Origin: Microvirga sp052114605
GTDB taxonomy: Bacteria; Pseudomonadota; Alphaproteobacteria; Rhizobiales; Beijerinckiaceae
NCBI RefSeq assembly: GCF_052114605.1
Contig: NZ_JBFRFB010000003.1
Coordinates: 186,001 to 250,000, forward strand
DNA: 64,000 bases
Reading direction: 5' to 3'
Below the pieces are notes generated by a model. The model did not search any database. It was not told where the DNA came from and saw only the letters and a list, made by a program, of their open reading frames with translations. Within the stretch, counting starts at the first letter, position 1; each line of letters begins with the position of its first letter. Positions 1-10,100 of the stretch are shown here, in pieces. The translations under genes and the position numbers were made by a program.

Positions 1-1
1 C

Positions 2-1003
2 GACATTCTTCCGGCAAGCCAGCGCGTCTCCGAAACCATGTGGTATGAGGGCACGGCGGATGCCGTATATCAGAATCTCGACATCATCGCGAGCATCGAT
101 CCCGAATACATCATCATCCTGGCCGGCGACCACATCTACAAGATGGACTACGAGATCATGTTGCGCGAGCACGTGGCCTCGGGAGCTGACGTGACCGTCG
201 GATGCCTTGAAGTGCCTCGGATGGAAGCCACGGGCTTCGGTGTCATGGGCGTCGATGAAACCGACCGGATCATCTCCTTCCTCGAAAAGCCGAAAGATCC
301 GCCGGGAATTCCAGGGAACCCTTCGAAGGCCCTGGCCAGCATGGGCATCTACGTCTTCAATACCAAGTTCCTCTTCGATCAGTTGCATCGCGATGCGGCG
401 ACACCCGCATCGAGCCGCGACTTCGGCAAGGATATTATCCCCTATCTCGTGCAGCACGGGAAAGCGGTCGCGCACCGCTTCACCAATTCCTGTGTTCGCT
501 CCGGCTCCGAAGCAGGGGGGATCAACGCGGAGGCCTATTGGCGGGACGTTGGAACTGTCGATGCTTATTGGGAAGCCAATATCGACCTGACCGCTATCGT
601 GCCATCGCTCGACTTGTATGATCGCGACTGGCCGATTTCGTCCTATTCCGAAATCCTGCCGCCGGCGAAGTTCGTTCATGACGAGGACCGCCGCCGCGGC
701 AGCGCCATCAATTCTCTTGTCTCCAACGGCTGCATCGTATCCGGCGCATCCCTGCGCCAGTCCCTGGTCTTCACGGGCGTGCATCTTCATTCCCACGCCC
801 AGGTCGAGGGCGCCGTCATTCTTCCCAATGTCGACATCGGGCGTGGCGCGCGTTTGAAGAATGTCGTCATCGACCGTGGCGTGAAAATTCCGAATGGGAT
901 GGTGGTCGGCGAAGATCCTGAAGATGACGACAGGCGTTTCCGCCGGACTGAGCGCGGCATCTGTCTCATCAACCAGCCGATGATCAACAGGTTGGCTGGA
1001 TGA
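2..1003 (+). CDS. glgC: Glucose-1-phosphate adenylyltransferase (5' end cut by window edge)
   Basis: GlgC makes ADP-glucose from glucose-1-phosphate and ATP, the committed step of bacterial glycogen synthesis in the cytoplasm. The frame is open from base 2, giving DILPASQRVSETM before the first ATG at 38, so that ATG is internal. Compared with the usual length of about 420 residues, roughly 100 N-terminal residues lie outside the window. Visible family blocks are WYEGTADAVYQNLD, ILAGDHIYKMDY, FLEKP, YWRDVGTVDAYW and a C-terminal left-handed beta-helix region (NSLVSNGCIVSGA). The stop overlaps the glgA start as ATGA, so the two genes are probably translationally coupled. Identity is clear; only the N-terminal pyrophosphorylase loop cannot be inspected. 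Confidence 0.95.
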   Translation, partial: DILPASQRVSETMWYEGTADAVYQNLDIIASIDPEYIIILAGDHIYKMDYEIMLREHVASGADVTVGCLEVPRMEATGFGVMGVDETDRIISFLEKPKDPPGIPGNPSKALASMGIYVFNTKFLFDQLHRDAATPASSRDFGKDIIPYLVQHGKAVAHRFTNSCVRSGSEAGGINAEAYWRDVGTVDAYWEANIDLTAIVPSLDLYDRDWPISSYSEILPPAKFVHDEDRRRGSAINSLVSNGCIVSGASLRQSLVFTGVHLHSHAQVEGAVILPNVDIGRGARLKNVVIDRGVKIPNGMVVGEDPEDDDRRFRRTERGICLINQPMINRLAG

Positions 1004-2454
1004 CGCCTCTGTCCGTTCTGTCGGTCACATCCGAACTCTTTCCCGTCATCAAAACCGGCGGCCTTGCCGATGTTGCGGGCGCCTTGCCGGCGGCGCTGGA
1101 GAGGGAAGGGGTCCATGTGGTCTCGCTCCTTCCCGGATATCCGGCAGTCATGAAGTCTCTGGAGTGTTTGGAGGTCGTACGCGACTATCCAAGCCTCTTC
1201 GGCGGGCCTGCGCGATTGCTGTCCGGGCGTGCGGCGAACATGGACCTGCTCGTGATCGCCGCGCCGCACCTCTACGAGCGCCCTGGCTCACCTTACCTCA
1301 CGCCGGAAGGGCGGGACTGGCCCGACAACGCCCGCCGCTTTGCGGCGCTTGGCCGGGTCGCCGCCGATATCGGCCATGGCTTCGTGCCCGGCTTCGTGCC
1401 CGATATCGTTCACGCCCATGACTGGCAGGCAGGCCTTGCTCCGGCCTATCTGCATTTCGACGATGCCCCGCGCCCGTGCACGGTCATGACGATCCACAAC
1501 ATCGCGTTTCAAGGCATCTTTCCTGCGGACCTGCTCTATGAGCTCGGTCTTCCGCCGAGCGCCTTTACCGTGGACGGAGTGGAATATTACGGCCAGATCG
1601 GCTTTCTGAAGTCCGGCTTGCGCTTGGCGGATCGCATCACAACCGTTTCTCCGAGCTATGCCAAGGAAATCCAGACTCCTGAAGGCGGCATGGGCCTCGA
1701 TGGTCTGCTGCGCACTCGGTCGAAGGATGTACACGGTATCCTCAACGGCATCGACGAGCGGGTATGGAATCCGGCGGAAGATCGAAGTCTGCTAAGGCAA
1801 TATGACAGGCAGTCTCTGGAAGCCCGCATTGAAAACAAGCGGGCACTTCAGGATAGGCTGGACCTCGATGTCGATTCCGATGTCATGCTCTTCGGTGTAG
1901 TCAGCCGCCTTTCGGAGCAGAAGGGCCTCGACCTGGTTCTCGCGGCGCTGCCCGTGCTGCTCGCCGATGGCGCGCAGCTCGCATTGCTCGGCTCCGGCGA
2001 CAGAGGCATCGAGGACAGCTTTCGAGCAGCGTCCATCGTCTATCCGGGACAGGTCGGCTGCTTCTTCGGCTACGATGAAATGCTCGCGCATCAGATCCAG
2101 GGCGGAAGCGACGCATTGCTGGTGCCGTCTCGTTTCGAGCCCTGCGGCCTGACGCAATTATGCGCTATGCGATACGGGAATGTCCCCATCGTTTCCAGGG
2201 TCGGTGGATTGGCCGACACTGTTATCGATGCCAATGAAATAGCAATCGCATCGAGCGTCGCGACAGGCTTCCAGTTCTCGCCCGTCAATCTGACCGGCGC
2301 TATTGACGCTTTCGCGCGGGCGAAAGATCTCTGGAGGGATAAAGAGGCTTGGCGGCTCCTGCAGGCGAATGGCATGGAGGCGCAAGTCGGTTGGAGCAGA
2401 CCCGCGCGGCAATACGCGCAGCTCTATCGAGAGTGTCTGCTGGAAACTGCATAG
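1000..2454 (+). CDS. glgA: Glycogen synthase, first copy
   Basis: GlgA transfers glucose from ADP-glucose to the non-reducing end of a growing alpha-1,4-glucan (GT5 family). The 484-residue protein is full length for the family. The ADP-glucose binding motif KTGGL is at residues 18-22. The region HAHDWQAGLAPAYL and the C-terminal GT-B motif SRFEPCGLTQL are present. The start overlaps the glgC stop by four bases. The gene converges on glgX. A second, clearly diverged synthase is encoded at 14150-15679, so this copy, paired with glgC, is the best candidate for bulk glycogen storage (inference). Confidence 0.95.
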   Translation: MTPLSVLSVTSELFPVIKTGGLADVAGALPAALEREGVHVVSLLPGYPAVMKSLECLEVVRDYPSLFGGPARLLSGRAANMDLLVIAAPHLYERPGSPYLTPEGRDWPDNARRFAALGRVAADIGHGFVPGFVPDIVHAHDWQAGLAPAYLHFDDAPRPCTVMTIHNIAFQGIFPADLLYELGLPPSAFTVDGVEYYGQIGFLKSGLRLADRITTVSPSYAKEIQTPEGGMGLDGLLRTRSKDVHGILNGIDERVWNPAEDRSLLRQYDRQSLEARIENKRALQDRLDLDVDSDVMLFGVVSRLSEQKGLDLVLAALPVLLADGAQLALLGSGDRGIEDSFRAASIVYPGQVGCFFGYDEMLAHQIQGGSDALLVPSRFEPCGLTQLCAMRYGNVPIVSRVGGLADTVIDANEIAIASSVATGFQFSPVNLTGAIDAFARAKDLWRDKEAWRLLQANGMEAQVGWSRPARQYAQLYRECLLETA

Positions 2455-2467
2455 GAGCGCATACAGT

Positions 2468-2505
2468 ATCAATCCAAAAAGCGGATCTGCACTTTTTGGA
2501 TTGAT
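2468..2505. terminator. Perfect inverted repeat between convergent glgA and glgX
   Basis: A 14-bp perfect stem pairs 2468-2481 with 2492-2505 around a 10-base loop. The left arm carries five A and the right arm five T, so the structure could act as a bidirectional terminator for the two convergent genes. The right flank continues as GATCCGATGCTCTAG. This resembles the edge of dispersed intergenic palindromes I recall from Hyphomicrobiales genomes. That recollection is not verifiable here. Confidence 0.5.
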
Positions 2506-2517
2506 CCGATGCTCTAG

Positions 2518-4725
2518 TCAGGCGCTCCTCTTCTTTGCGAATTTCGGCTGATCTTCCGGCTGAACCTGGAACAGCAGCAGCGAGCGCCCGGTCACCGTAT
2601 AATCCTTACCGAAGCTAAACGGCGTCGGAAAGGCAAGCTCAGGCTTGTTGGTATCTACCAGGCACATCCAGGCCTTGCCGCCTGTGACCTCAGGAAGCTT
2701 GCACTTCACCACGTCATGATGGGCGTTGAGGATCAGCAGGAGCGTGACGTCCGTACCTCGCCTGCGAATGCCGGTCGGCTGCGCGCGGCCGTCGAGCAGG
2801 ATGCTGATGCAACGGGCATGCGCATCCTCCCAGTGTTCAGGCATCATCTCATCGCCGGCGGGAGTAAGCCAAGTGACATCCTTGACGTCGAGTTCCTCGT
2901 TGTAGACGCCGCTCAGAAAACGTCCACGACGCAGGAGCGGCAAGCTTTGACGCAGCTGGATCAGCCTGCGCGTGAATTCGAAGAGTTCGGCTCCGTCCTC
3001 GTCCACACCTTCCCAGTCGATCCAGGAAATCTCGTTGTCCTGGGCATAGGCATTGTTGTTGCCATGCTGCGTGCGGCCGAACTCGTCGCCTGCCAGCAGC
3101 ATGGGCGTGCCTTGCGAGAAGAGCAGGGTGGCAAGGATGTTGCGCATCTGCCTGAAACGCAGGGTGCGAATCTCCGGATCGTTGGTCGGGCCCTCGACGC
3201 CGTGGTTCCAGGACAGGTTGTGATCGTGCCCATCCTTGTTGTCCTCGCCGTTCGCCTCGTTATGCTTGTCGTTGTAGGACACCAGGTCATTGAGCGTAAA
3301 GCCATCGTGAGCCGTCACGAAATTCACGGATGCCCAGGGTTTGCGCCCGCGCTTGTTGAAGAGATCGGCGGATGCGGTGAGGCGGGAGGCGAGTTCCGGC
3401 AGCTTGCCGTCCTCGCCCTTCCAGAAGGCGCGCACCGTGTCGCGATAGCGGTCGTTCCACTCCGCCCAGCCGGGGGAGAAGCGTCCCACCTGATACCCGC
3501 CGGGACCGCAATCCCAGGGCTCGGCGATCAGCTTGACCTTGCTGAGAATGGGATCCTGCCTGACGGCATCGAGAAAACGTCCATCTTCTTCGAAGCCATG
3601 CGGCTCGCGGCCGAGGATCGTCGCGAGATCGAAGCGGAAGCCGTCCACGTGCAGTTCCTGCGCCCAGTAGCGCAGGCTGTCATTGACCATCTGCAGGACG
3701 CGGGAATGGCTGAGGTTCACCGTATTTCCGGTTCCTGTGTCGTTGATGTAATAGCGCTTGTCCGGCGCGAGCCTGTAATAGGACTCGTTGTCGATGCCCT
3801 TGAACGAGAGGGTCGGACCCAGTTCGTTGCCCTCTGCCGTATGGTTGTAAACCACATCGAGCATGACCTCGATTCCGGCGTCGTGGAAATGGCTCACCAT
3901 TTCCTTGACCTCGTTTACGAAGGGCGTGGCGAGGTAGCGAGGCTGGGGGGCGAAGAAGCTGATTGTGTTGTAGCCCCAGTAGTTCCGTAAGTCCTTCTCC
4001 ATGAGATAGCTGTCATCCACAAAGGCGTGGATCGGTAGAAGCTCTACGGCTGTGACGCCGAGGCTTTTGATGTAGTTGATCGACTCGTGATGCATGAGCC
4101 CGGAGAACGTGCCACGAATATCCTTCGGAATCGCAGGGTGCTGCATCGTGAAGCCGCGCAGATGGGCTTCATAGATGATGGTGCGTTCCCAGGGCGTCTG
4201 GGGACGGCGTTCATGCCCCCAGGTGAAAGCCTGCTCGATCACGCGGCATTTGGGCATGAAGGCCGCACTGTCGCGCTTGTCGAATGACAAGTCGGCATCG
4301 GGCGATCCGATCTCGTAACCGAAGAGAGCGGGATTCCAGGTCAGGTTGCCGATGATCTGCTTGGCATAAGGATCGAGCAGCAGCTTGTTGGGATTGAAAC
4401 GATGACCGGCATCGGGCTCGTAGGGCCCATGGACGCGAAAGCCATAGATCGTGCCGGGGCGTGCGTCGGGCAGATAGCCGTGCCAGACTTCGTCCGTATA
4501 TTCGGGCAGTTCGATCCGCTCCAGCTCGCGCTTTCCTCCCGCATCGAACAGGCAAAGCTCGACCTTGGTGGCGTTGGCGGAGAAGAGGGCGAAATTGACG
4601 CCGAGGCCGTCCCATGTCGCTCCTAATGGGTAGGGCAACCCCTCGCGGATCCTCGATGTCCGCCTGACGGAAGGCGTCACGATCTCGGCTGGTGCAGGTT
4701 CGCGGGTCTCGACTTTATCGTTCAT
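2518..4725 (-). CDS. glgX: Glycogen debranching enzyme GlgX (isoamylase type)
   Basis: GlgX hydrolyses alpha-1,6 branches, mainly of phosphorylase-limited glycogen, releasing short maltodextrins. The 735-residue protein has an N-terminal CBM48-like domain (from YPLGATWDGLGVNFALFSA) followed by a GH13 barrel. Catalytic motifs are visible: DVVYNH, GFRFDLA with nucleophile D366, LIAEPWD with acid/base E402, and TAHDGFTLNDLVSY. The ATG at 4725 gives a normal N-terminus. The gene is last in the leftward series treZ, malQ-treY, glgB, glgX, with a 78-base gap to glgB. In the operon it could supply linear oligosaccharides to the MalQ-TreY protein (inference from context). A long open frame on the opposite strand is a coding shadow. 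Confidence 0.95.
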   Translation of the reverse strand: MNDKVETREPAPAEIVTPSVRRTSRIREGLPYPLGATWDGLGVNFALFSANATKVELCLFDAGGKRELERIELPEYTDEVWHGYLPDARPGTIYGFRVHGPYEPDAGHRFNPNKLLLDPYAKQIIGNLTWNPALFGYEIGSPDADLSFDKRDSAAFMPKCRVIEQAFTWGHERRPQTPWERTIIYEAHLRGFTMQHPAIPKDIRGTFSGLMHHESINYIKSLGVTAVELLPIHAFVDDSYLMEKDLRNYWGYNTISFFAPQPRYLATPFVNEVKEMVSHFHDAGIEVMLDVVYNHTAEGNELGPTLSFKGIDNESYYRLAPDKRYYINDTGTGNTVNLSHSRVLQMVNDSLRYWAQELHVDGFRFDLATILGREPHGFEEDGRFLDAVRQDPILSKVKLIAEPWDCGPGGYQVGRFSPGWAEWNDRYRDTVRAFWKGEDGKLPELASRLTASADLFNKRGRKPWASVNFVTAHDGFTLNDLVSYNDKHNEANGEDNKDGHDHNLSWNHGVEGPTNDPEIRTLRFRQMRNILATLLFSQGTPMLLAGDEFGRTQHGNNNAYAQDNEISWIDWEGVDEDGAELFEFTRRLIQLRQSLPLLRRGRFLSGVYNEELDVKDVTWLTPAGDEMMPEHWEDAHARCISILLDGRAQPTGIRRRGTDVTLLLILNAHHDVVKCKLPEVTGGKAWMCLVDTNKPELAFPTPFSFGKDYTVTGRSLLLFQVQPEDQPKFAKKRSA

Positions 4726-4766
4726 AAACAGGTCTCGGGAAGCGGAGCAGATTTATCTGCTCGATC

Positions 4767-4791
4767 AACGCGCAACTCGGTCGGAAGTCCC
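4767..4791 (-). promoter_or_regulatory. Possible weak EcfG-type promoter before glgX
   Basis: Read on the minus strand, GGGAC (4791-4787) is followed after 16 bases by CGTT (4770-4767). This is one mismatch from the alphaproteobacterial general stress consensus GGAAC-N16/17-CGTT. It ends 41 bases before the glgX ATG. With one mismatch and a 9-base motif, chance is a real possibility. It is more believable because two exact matches occur in the same gene group. Confidence 0.3.
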
Positions 4792-4803
4792 TTGCAAGCT
4801 GAA

Positions 4804-7050
4804 CTATATCTTCGCCTCAGGACCCCTGCGCTCGAGCACGAGAATGATGGTGCCCAGAGGCGGCAGTGTAAGGGTCAGAGAACAGGGGCGGCCATGGCTC
4901 TGCGTGTCCTCGGCCATGACACCACCGAGGTTGCCCACATTGCCCCCGCCATATTCAGCCGCATCGGTGTTCACGACCTCGCGGTAGAAACCGGGAAGCG
5001 GCACGCCGATGCGATATCCCTCGCGCACTACTGGCGTGAAGTTCGACACCACGATGGCGATGGAATCCTCGGCATCGCCCCGACGCGCCCATGCGATCAC
5101 GCTGTTGTCACGGTCATCGGACACGACCCATTCGAATCCCTTCGACTCGCAATCCCGCTCATGAAGAGCCGGGATCGAGCGATAGGCCTCGTTGAGATCG
5201 CGGATGAGTGATTGCACTCCCCGATGGAAAGGGTCTTCCAGTAGGTGCCAGTCGAGGCTGTAATCATGATTCCATTCCTGCTCCTGCGCGAACTCGCCGC
5301 CCATGAACAGAAGCTTCTTGCCGGGATGCCCCCACATGAAACCGTAATAGGCGCGCAGGTTCGCGAAACGCTGCCATTGATCGCCCGGCATCTTGCGGAT
5401 GAGCGAGCCCTTGCCGTGGACGACCTCGTCATGGCTGAGCGGCAGGATGAAGTTTTCGGAGAAAGCGTAGAGCAGGCCGAACGTCAGGTCGTGGTGGTGG
5501 TGGCGGCGGAAAACCGGGTCCCTGCTGATGTAGCGAAGGGTGTCGTGCATCCACCCCATGTTCCACTTGAAGCCGAAGCCAAGGCCGCCGGTATAGGTCG
5601 GGTGCGACACGCCGGGCCATGCGGTGGATTCCTCCGCAATGGTCACCGCGCCAGGCGCTGTGGCATAGGCCACTTCGTTCATGTGGCGCAGGAAGTCGAT
5701 GGCGCCCAGGTTCTCGTTGCCGCCGTAGCGGTTGGGAATCCACTCGTCCGGTTTTCGCGAATAATCGAGATAGAGCATCGAGGCCACTGCATCGACGCGC
5801 AGGCCGTCGAGATGGTAGCGCTCCAGCCAGAACCGCGCATTGGCGACCAGGAAGGTGGCGACCTCCTGCCTCTCGTAATTGTAGATATATGTGCCCCAAT
5901 CCTGGTGAAAGCCGAGGCGCGGATCGGCATGCTCATAGAGATGCGTGCCATCGAGATAGCTCAGGCCGTGAGGATCATTGGGGAAATGCGCTGGCACCCA
6001 ATCGAGAATGATGCCGATGCCGGCCGCATGGGCCGCCTCGACGAAGGCCGCGAAATCTTCCGGCCCGCCGAAGCGGCTCGTCGGTGCATAGAGCGAGATC
6101 GGCTGATAACCCCATGACCCGTCGAACGGATATTCCGTGATCGGCAACAGCTCGATATGGGTGAAACCTAAATTCTTCACATAGGGAATGAGCCTGACAG
6201 CCAGCTCGCGATAGGAGAGATAGCGGTTGCCGTCCTCCGGCACGCGCGCCCAGGAGGCGAGGTGGCACTCGTAGATCGACATCGGGGCCTTGCGATGGTT
6301 TTGCGCGGCCCGCGCCTTCATCCATTCTTCGTCGCGCCACTCGAAATCGGGCGCGCCCTTGACGATCGAGGCCGTTGCGGGCGGATGCTCAGCCGTGAAG
6401 GCGATTGGATCGGCCTTGAGGGCGAGGAGATTGCCGTTAAGTCCGACGATCTCGAATTTGTAGCGCTGCCCGGCTGTCACATCGGGAATGAAGAGCTCCC
6501 AAACGCCCGCATCGTGCCGCCGCCGCATGGGGTGGTACCGCCCGTCCCATCCGTTGAAGTCGCCGACGATGCTGATGCGTCGGGCATTGGGCGCCCAGAT
6601 GGCGAACAGGTATCCCTGGATGCCGCCAAGATCGAGATGATGAGCGCCGAGCTTCGTGTAAACCGCATCGGAAGCGGGGTCCTGCAGGCGCATGAGATCG
6701 TCATGGGAGAGAAAGGTCCCGAAGCTGTAAGGGTCGTGGCGGATTTCAACGCCGCTCGGCAACTCGACCCGCAATCTGTAATCGGGCCGCTCCGCACCAT
6801 GGAATGTGCCGACGAAATACCCTTCGGGATGCCGTTTCCCCATGGCAGTGAGAACTGTCTCGCCATCGCGGCCGACGACGGCCGCACTCTCCGCCCCTGG
6901 AAGGATGGCGCGAATTTCCCAGTGTCCGGGCGACACTTCATGAGGACCGAGGACCGAGAAGGGGTCGCCGGAGGCGATTATGTCCGAAACTGAATGCGGC
7001 TCCGCTGAGCGCGCCTTTGCGCTCTGCGATGCACCCCTGCGCTGAGCCAT
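4804..7050 (-). CDS. glgB: 1,4-alpha-glucan branching enzyme
   Basis: GlgB cuts alpha-1,4 chains and reattaches them through alpha-1,6 bonds, creating glycogen branches. The protein has 748 residues: an N1 beta domain, a CBM48 region (GGIQGYLFAIWAPNARR), the GH13 barrel and a C-terminal beta domain. Catalytic residues are D420 in GLRVDAVASMLYLDYSR and E473 in TIAEESTAWPGVS; LSHDEVVHGKGSL is also present. An AAGGGG ribosome-binding site lies about nine bases before the ATG at 7050. It sits between malQ-treY (132 bases upstream) and glgX. The length and long N-terminus match the GlgB type found in proteobacteria. Confidence 0.96.
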   Translation of the reverse strand: MAQRRGASQSAKARSAEPHSVSDIIASGDPFSVLGPHEVSPGHWEIRAILPGAESAAVVGRDGETVLTAMGKRHPEGYFVGTFHGAERPDYRLRVELPSGVEIRHDPYSFGTFLSHDDLMRLQDPASDAVYTKLGAHHLDLGGIQGYLFAIWAPNARRISIVGDFNGWDGRYHPMRRRHDAGVWELFIPDVTAGQRYKFEIVGLNGNLLALKADPIAFTAEHPPATASIVKGAPDFEWRDEEWMKARAAQNHRKAPMSIYECHLASWARVPEDGNRYLSYRELAVRLIPYVKNLGFTHIELLPITEYPFDGSWGYQPISLYAPTSRFGGPEDFAAFVEAAHAAGIGIILDWVPAHFPNDPHGLSYLDGTHLYEHADPRLGFHQDWGTYIYNYERQEVATFLVANARFWLERYHLDGLRVDAVASMLYLDYSRKPDEWIPNRYGGNENLGAIDFLRHMNEVAYATAPGAVTIAEESTAWPGVSHPTYTGGLGFGFKWNMGWMHDTLRYISRDPVFRRHHHHDLTFGLLYAFSENFILPLSHDEVVHGKGSLIRKMPGDQWQRFANLRAYYGFMWGHPGKKLLFMGGEFAQEQEWNHDYSLDWHLLEDPFHRGVQSLIRDLNEAYRSIPALHERDCESKGFEWVVSDDRDNSVIAWARRGDAEDSIAIVVSNFTPVVREGYRIGVPLPGFYREVVNTDAAEYGGGNVGNLGGVMAEDTQSHGRPCSLTLTLPPLGTIILVLERRGPEAKI

Positions 7051-7182
7051 TCAGGCATCCCCTTGCGATCTGTTTGCAGTCATGGGCCGCAGGCCCGGCT
7101 ACGTTCTTGCTCCATGAGAGGAATTTATTATGGGGCGGGCGCGATCCGTGACCAGAAGGACCCACCTGCCCGAGGGCGAGAT

Positions 7183-10100
7183 TTAGTGGCTTTTCTCCAG
7201 GCTGCCGTTCGATGATCGCAGGACCGCAAAGGGGAAGCCTGCCAAAATGTCGGCAACCTGGGCTTCGCTTGTGATATTCACAGCGCTGCCTGTTATCACA
7301 TTCATCCAGCGTCCATGAGGCAGAACGATGCTCGTGCCGCTCCAGACCTTCGAGTCTACGTCCATGCTGGTGCCAGCCACAAGCGAGGCCCAGAGACGTG
7401 GGACGATGACGGCAATCCGCTCATGTCCTTCGTGCCTCACATAGGCAAGAAGGTGATCGGACAGGCTGCCCTGAACTTCGAGCGGTCGGTAATTTCCATC
7501 ACTGTAGAGCTTGGGGGCCTGCTCGCGATCCTGGAGCAGTTTCGCGAGCATGTACTGCTTGATCCGGCCATCCTGCCAATGGGCAAGAAGCTGATCGTGC
7601 GATCCTGAGGTGGTGATAGCGTGGGCGCGGGCGCCATAATCGACGGGCCTGCGATTGTCAGGGTCCACCAGCGAGAAGTCCCAGAACTCGGTTCCTTGAT
7701 AGATGTCGGGGACACCTGGCAGGGTCATTTTCAGCACAGTCCGGCTGAGGCCATTGAGCATGCCGAGAACGGACAGTCGCTGCGCCAAGGGCCTCAGGCG
7801 ATCAAGAATGCCGCTTTTCGGCTCGAGCACGGCGCGGAGCATGGCCAAGGTCGCATATTCATATTCCTCACGCGGATCGACCCAACTCGTATGCCGCTTG
7901 GCCTCCCGCAACGCCTTGATGACATAGCCCTCCATGCGCTCCTTGAACGAGGCGAGCTGCTTCGCATCGTCCTTCTCCAGAAGATCGAGAGGCCATGCGC
8001 CGAGGAGAGCCTGAAGCAGAATGACCTGATCGTTCGCGTCCGGACTTGGCAGGCCGTCGATCTCGGAGAGATGGGGTGAAATCAGCTTGCGCCATTGTTC
8101 GAGCGCCGTTTCCCACTCGTCAGGGATTTCGGAAAGCGCAAGAAGTCTCGCGCGCGCGTCCTCGCCGCGCTTCGTGTCGTGGGTTGCAGTGGTGATCATG
8201 GCATGCGGCCAGCTTGCCTTCCGCACGATGTTGGCCTTGTGGAAATCCTCCGGAGATATTCCGAAATGCCCAGGGTCGCCACCGACCTCGTTCAGAGCGA
8301 TCAGGCGCCCATAGCGATAGAAGAGAGTATCTTCCAGGCTCTTGGCCATGACAGGTCCGGTGAGTTGCTGGAATCGGCGCCGGAAACGGGAGAGGTCTTC
8401 GGCGCTCGTCTCTTTCAAGTGGCCCAGAAGTGCATCTGCGATGAACTTGTGAAACACTTGATCGGGAAGAATGCTTCCATGCTTGGCGGCACTGATAGTC
8501 TCTTCCAGTAACTTCACGTCTTCAGGCGAAGGTTCATCGTTGCCGAGATATGTGCGGTAAACCGGGAATGAGGCGATAATCTCGACGAGTGCCTGTCGAA
8601 GCGCGAAGGCTGTATGATCTCGCGTTGAGCGGTTGGCATCGGCAATGGCCTTGATATCGGAGACAAGAACCTCAAGCTCGCTTGCGAAACTGCCCTGCGT
8701 GATTTGAAGCTTCGCTTCCCTTAACATCCCCTCATAGGAACCTTCAATGCCAGCTGTTTCCCGATAGATCCTGTCCATGGCAGCGCTTGTATCGGCATGG
8801 ACCAGAACACCATCGATCAGGTTGAGGGCATCATATCCGCTCGTTCCGGCAACCGGCCATGGACGCAGAGCCTCGCCCGGCTCCAGAATCTTCTCCACCA
8901 CGACATAAAAACCGGGACCAACTTCGGCTTGCAATGCCCGTGAATAGCCTTCGGGATCTGCGAGACCGTCGATGTGATCGATACGAAGGCCGTGGATCCT
9001 GTCCTCTTTGACGAGACGCAAGATGAGTTCATGGGTGCGCTCGAAAACTTCTGGGCTCTCGACACGTATGCCGGCGAGATTGTTGATGTCGAAGAAGCGG
9101 CGATAATTGATGTCGCTTGAGGCGACTCTCCAATAGGCGAGACGGTAGGCCTGGACTTCGAGAAGACGATGCAGCTTGTCAAAGCTTTCAAGAATTTCAA
9201 CAGTGCCATTGATCGCCCCCATGGAGCTGACGATGGCGTTCTGGATGTCGGGTCGAGCATAGGCTTCGGCAAGAGACTTTTTCAACTGATCTGCCGTTTG
9301 CACAATGCCTGTGCCGCTCTCTCTATCTAAACTGCGAAACTGCTCGGTGATGGTCCTCAGCTCGCTTGTCGCGGATGGATCAAGGATAGACCCCAGGCCT
9401 TGATCGAGAATGAGCGGGTAGGTGAGAGGGCAAACCGGGAAGCGATGCTCCCAATGCCACACGCTGAAACTTCCTTCATTCTCATCAAACCTCAATTGCA
9501 ATTCGCCCTTCTCCAACGCCTCTCCATAGCGAGATCCCAGGAACGGGACGATGATCTTGCCGCTGACGCCGGGCCGTCTCCAATCGATGTCGAAGGCGTC
9601 GGCATGGGGCGAACGACGCCCCCATTCCAGCACGGACAGCCACCAGGAATTGGTTTGCCCACCAATGCCCATATGGTTGGGGACGATGTCGAGAAGAAGC
9701 TTCAATCCATGCGCTTTCAGCACATCCGAGAAATGTCTGAAGCCTTCCTCGCCGCCAAGTTCCGGATTGATGGCTGAGTGATCGACAATGTCATAGCCAT
9801 GCGTTGAGCCCGGGCTTGCCGCTTGTATGGGCGATGCATAGACATGACTGATGCCCAGCTGCGCCAGATACGGCACGATGGTCGCCGCATCGTGGAAGGT
9901 GAAGTCCTTATGGAATTGAAGACGATAGGTTGCGCGCGGAGGCGGGGCGGCGAGGATGTTTCGACGCTTCAGGGCATTGCGCCCTTCCTCGGCCAGGGCC
10001 ACGGACAAGCGGGGCAAGAGAGCATTGGGAGCCATGATGGATTCAAGCGTGTTCGAAAGACGTCTGCGCCAGTTGGGAAGGCTCGCATCCATGCCCGGCA

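Noticed and set aside
2716..3990. 424-codon open frame antisense to glgX
   Set aside because: Lies wholly within the well-supported glgX gene and has no recognisable domain or ribosome-binding site. Such frames arise from codon bias in GC-rich genes.
5245..6117. 290-codon open frame antisense to glgB
   Set aside because: Shadow of the GH13 barrel coding sequence with no independent support.
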